This document shows positions 62,297-64,000 of a stretch of 64,000 nucleotides of DNA, one piece after another. The position numbers and the translations under genes were made by a program. The DNA comes from Acidimicrobiales bacterium (GTDB lineage: Bacteria; Actinomycetota; Acidimicrobiia; Acidimicrobiales; SZUA-35). The stretch is taken from contig JAHDCC010000007.1 of the NCBI GenBank assembly GCA_020630065.1, positions 60,960 through 124,959 of the forward strand, given 5' to 3'. The notes below the pieces were generated by a model. It did not search any database and was not told the DNA's origin. It saw only the letters and a list, made by a program, of their open reading frames with translations. Positions within the stretch are counted from its first letter, which is position 1; each line of letters begins with the position of its first letter.

Positions 62297-63916
62297 ATGG
62301 TACGAACCTCTAGCGACCGTGACGGCTTTTTCCCGAATCGCTCAATGGCGCGTCGTTTGGCTACGGACCTAAGCAGGCGTGAAGTTCTGATCGCTGGCGG
62401 GTACGGGGCATTCGGTCTATTACTCGGAACCCGGGGTTCTCGGGCAGGTACCTCAAAGTCTCAGGTGAGTGGGCCGACAGCGCAAGCTCCTCAAACACCT
62501 CCACCGGTAACCGATAGCCCCATTACGGGCCCCATCCAGCCGCCAAGCATCGACCGGTTCAACGGTGTTGTGTTTGACATCGTGCTTGAAGGAGGACGAG
62601 TAATCGACCCCGAAACCGGATTCGATCGAGTGGCCAACGTGGGCATCATCGGTGGCAAAGTGGTAGCTGTAACACCTGAACAACTGACCAGCCCGACAGT
62701 GTTACCAGTCCAATCGAAGGTTGTCGCCCCAGGGTTTGTAGATATCTTGTCGTACGAACCGAACCCATTTGGGGTAGATCTGAAACTTCTTGATGGTGTC
62801 ACCACCAACCTGGCGATGCACGGCGTGTCTAACTACGGTCCTGACTTCTTCGCAGCATATGAGGGGACGACGAAGCTTCACTTCGGGGGAGCCTTCCACC
62901 ACCATTTCATGCGGGGATTCGCAACAAAGGCCAGACCAGACCTTTCGCTATCACCAACTCAACTCGATCGATTAGAAACGTTGGCCCGCCAAGCATTAGA
63001 AGATGGCTTAGCTGGCATATCCTTTTCACCCGAGTATTCTCCCGGAACGACAACCGAAGAGCTATATCGTCTGGCCGCGGTAGCCGCTGAGAAAAGACAC
63101 GTTTGCTTTTTTCACACTAGACACAGCGCTATCAACGACCTACAACCAGCGATGAATGGGATTGTCGAAGCGATCGATGTAGGAAGACGTTTCGGTGTGC
63201 CAATCCACATCGAGCATGTCACAAGCACCGGGGGTACGGGGCAAATGCCCCAAGTAATCGACCTCATCGAGGGAGCACGCAGCGAAGGGCTGGACGTTTC
63301 TGCCTGTCTCTATCCCTACGATTTCTGGGGCACTTTTCTTGCCAGCGCCCGCTTCTCAGCCGGATGGCAACAACGGTTTGGGTTGTCGTATGAAGATTTA
63401 CAGATCGCGGGTACTAGCCAGCGTTTAACCGAAGATACCTACGATGAAGCGCAACGAGGAAACAAACTGGTCGCCGCGCTGGGGTCGATACCGGAAGACG
63501 ATATTCTTCACGCACTGGGTGTCCCATGGACGATGATTGCCAGTGACGCAATCGCTAACCCCGGACTCAACAACCATCCGAGATGTGCTGGAACATTTGC
63601 CCGGACCCTAGGCAGATATGTACGAGATGTTGAAGCGATCGATCTTCGGTCTGCGCTAGCGAAACTGACGATACTTCCCGCTCAACGTGTCGCAACCATG
63701 ATTCCGGCGATGCAACAGAAAGGCTGGCTGAGGGAAGGCGCCGACGCTGACATCGTCGTATTCGATCCGCTGAAGATAAACGACCGGGCGTCGGTTGAAA
63801 ACCCAGCGTTGCCCTCGGAAGGTATTGAGCTTGTTCTCGTCGACGGCGTCCGTGTCGTCGATCAGGCGAAACTAGTAGACCACGTCACCCCAGGGGCGGC
63901 CCTTCGGAGTGGCTAG
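62297..63916 (+). CDS. Tat-exported amidohydrolase, N-acyl-D-amino-acid deacylase type
   Basis: The 539-residue protein has a twin-arginine signal around residue 26 (LSRREVLIAGGYGAFGLLLG), a Pro/Thr-rich linker and a metal-dependent amidohydrolase domain. GGRVIDPETGFD, VVAPGFVDI, FFHTRHS, IHIEHVTSTG, TMIASDAI and GADADIVVFDP fit N-acyl-D-amino-acid deacylases. It is probably exported in folded form and cleaves N-acyl-D-amino acids or wall-derived compounds. ATG 62345 is another possible start. Its stop codon lies in the first unit of the 48-bp repeat. Confidence 0.82.
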   Translation: MVRTSSDRDGFFPNRSMARRLATDLSRREVLIAGGYGAFGLLLGTRGSRAGTSKSQVSGPTAQAPQTPPPVTDSPITGPIQPPSIDRFNGVVFDIVLEGGRVIDPETGFDRVANVGIIGGKVVAVTPEQLTSPTVLPVQSKVVAPGFVDILSYEPNPFGVDLKLLDGVTTNLAMHGVSNYGPDFFAAYEGTTKLHFGGAFHHHFMRGFATKARPDLSLSPTQLDRLETLARQALEDGLAGISFSPEYSPGTTTEELYRLAAVAAEKRHVCFFHTRHSAINDLQPAMNGIVEAIDVGRRFGVPIHIEHVTSTGGTGQMPQVIDLIEGARSEGLDVSACLYPYDFWGTFLASARFSAGWQQRFGLSYEDLQIAGTSQRLTEDTYDEAQRGNKLVAALGSIPEDDILHALGVPWTMIASDAIANPGLNNHPRCAGTFARTLGRYVRDVEAIDLRSALAKLTILPAQRVATMIPAMQQKGWLREGADADIVVFDPLKINDRASVENPALPSEGIELVLVDGVRVVDQAKLVDHVTPGAALRSG

Positions 63917-64000
63917 CGGTTGATCTAGTGATCGAGGAACGACCCGACTGATCGAAGTGGCTAGCGGTTGATCTAGTGATCGAGGAACGACCCGACTGAT
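63909..64000 (+). repeat. 48-bp tandem repeat cut by the window edge
   Basis: A 48-bp unit beginning GTGGCTAGCGG at 63909 is repeated exactly at 63957 and runs to the edge (1.9 copies seen, no mismatches). The first unit starts in the last codons of the amidohydrolase gene and contains its stop codon. Further copies may follow. Confidence 0.9.

Overview
The window looks like a chromosomal segment of a free-living actinobacterium with intermediate GC content (by eye near 50-55%), most plausibly of the Acidimicrobiia. Supporting signs are an F420-dependent luciferase-like oxidoreductase, a PDGLE/CbiQ/CbiO ECF transporter, a SEC-C-tagged methionine aminopeptidase, many lipoproteins, dense ATGA gene overlaps and a large share of apparently leaderless genes. 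The lineage is an inference; there is no rRNA. I see no phage, insertion sequence, CRISPR array or resistance island.

Layout. 1-1741: end of an ECF metal transporter (PDGLE end of CbiM/N, CbiQ, CbiO). 1768-6877: TetR regulator, MsrB, aspartate-type aminotransferase, S9 peptidase, SdpI-like membrane protein. 6874-19259: the most striking block, a seven-gene minus-strand operon: 800-aa membrane protein, ABC ATPase, ABC-2 permease, coiled-coil membrane protein, MoxR AAA+ ATPase, DUF58 protein and a 1517-aa protein with three von Willebrand A (vWA)-like domains. 19318-22023: PPOX protein, TetR, DinB, amine oxidase. 22133-28947: NamZ-like lipoprotein, F420 oxidoreductase with an apparent ATC start, SerA, small membrane protein, beta-propeller lipoprotein. 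29081-33283: leuD, leuC, greA and divergent leuB. 33371-36324: acyltransferase 3, a conserved unknown and a PilM-like tail-anchored protein. 36581-39070: gltX, a YdcF-like gene, tRNA-Gln(CUG), tRNA-Glu(CUC) and a terminator.

39165-50321 is a mosaic of single genes: OmpA-domain lipoprotein, methyltransferase, SDR, Fe-S photolyase, VanZ-like protein, UPF0104-like membrane protein, a methyltransferase-glycosyltransferase fusion, a truncated P-loop kinase, the flavohemoglobin/NsrR nitric-oxide module and a metal-dependent hydrolase. 50327-64000 carries a MocR/PdxR regulator, a Fluc/CrcB pair, a lipase, a membrane protein, methionine aminopeptidase, a YdiJ-like Fe-S flavoprotein, YqgE, YceI, a CBS protein, PurK and a Tat-exported amidohydrolase, and runs off the edge in a 48-bp tandem repeat.

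How the genes work together. The central operon joins a MoxR/DUF58/vWA chaperone-like set to an ABC exporter and two membrane proteins with large extracytoplasmic parts, which suggests one envelope machine. The leu genes, serA, purK and the aminotransferase are biosynthetic. hmp, nsrR and the palindrome between them form a classical NO-response unit. Across the window at least fifteen genes have a TAnnnT hexamer exactly 6-7 nt before the start codon; I use this leaderless-promoter signature to choose starts.
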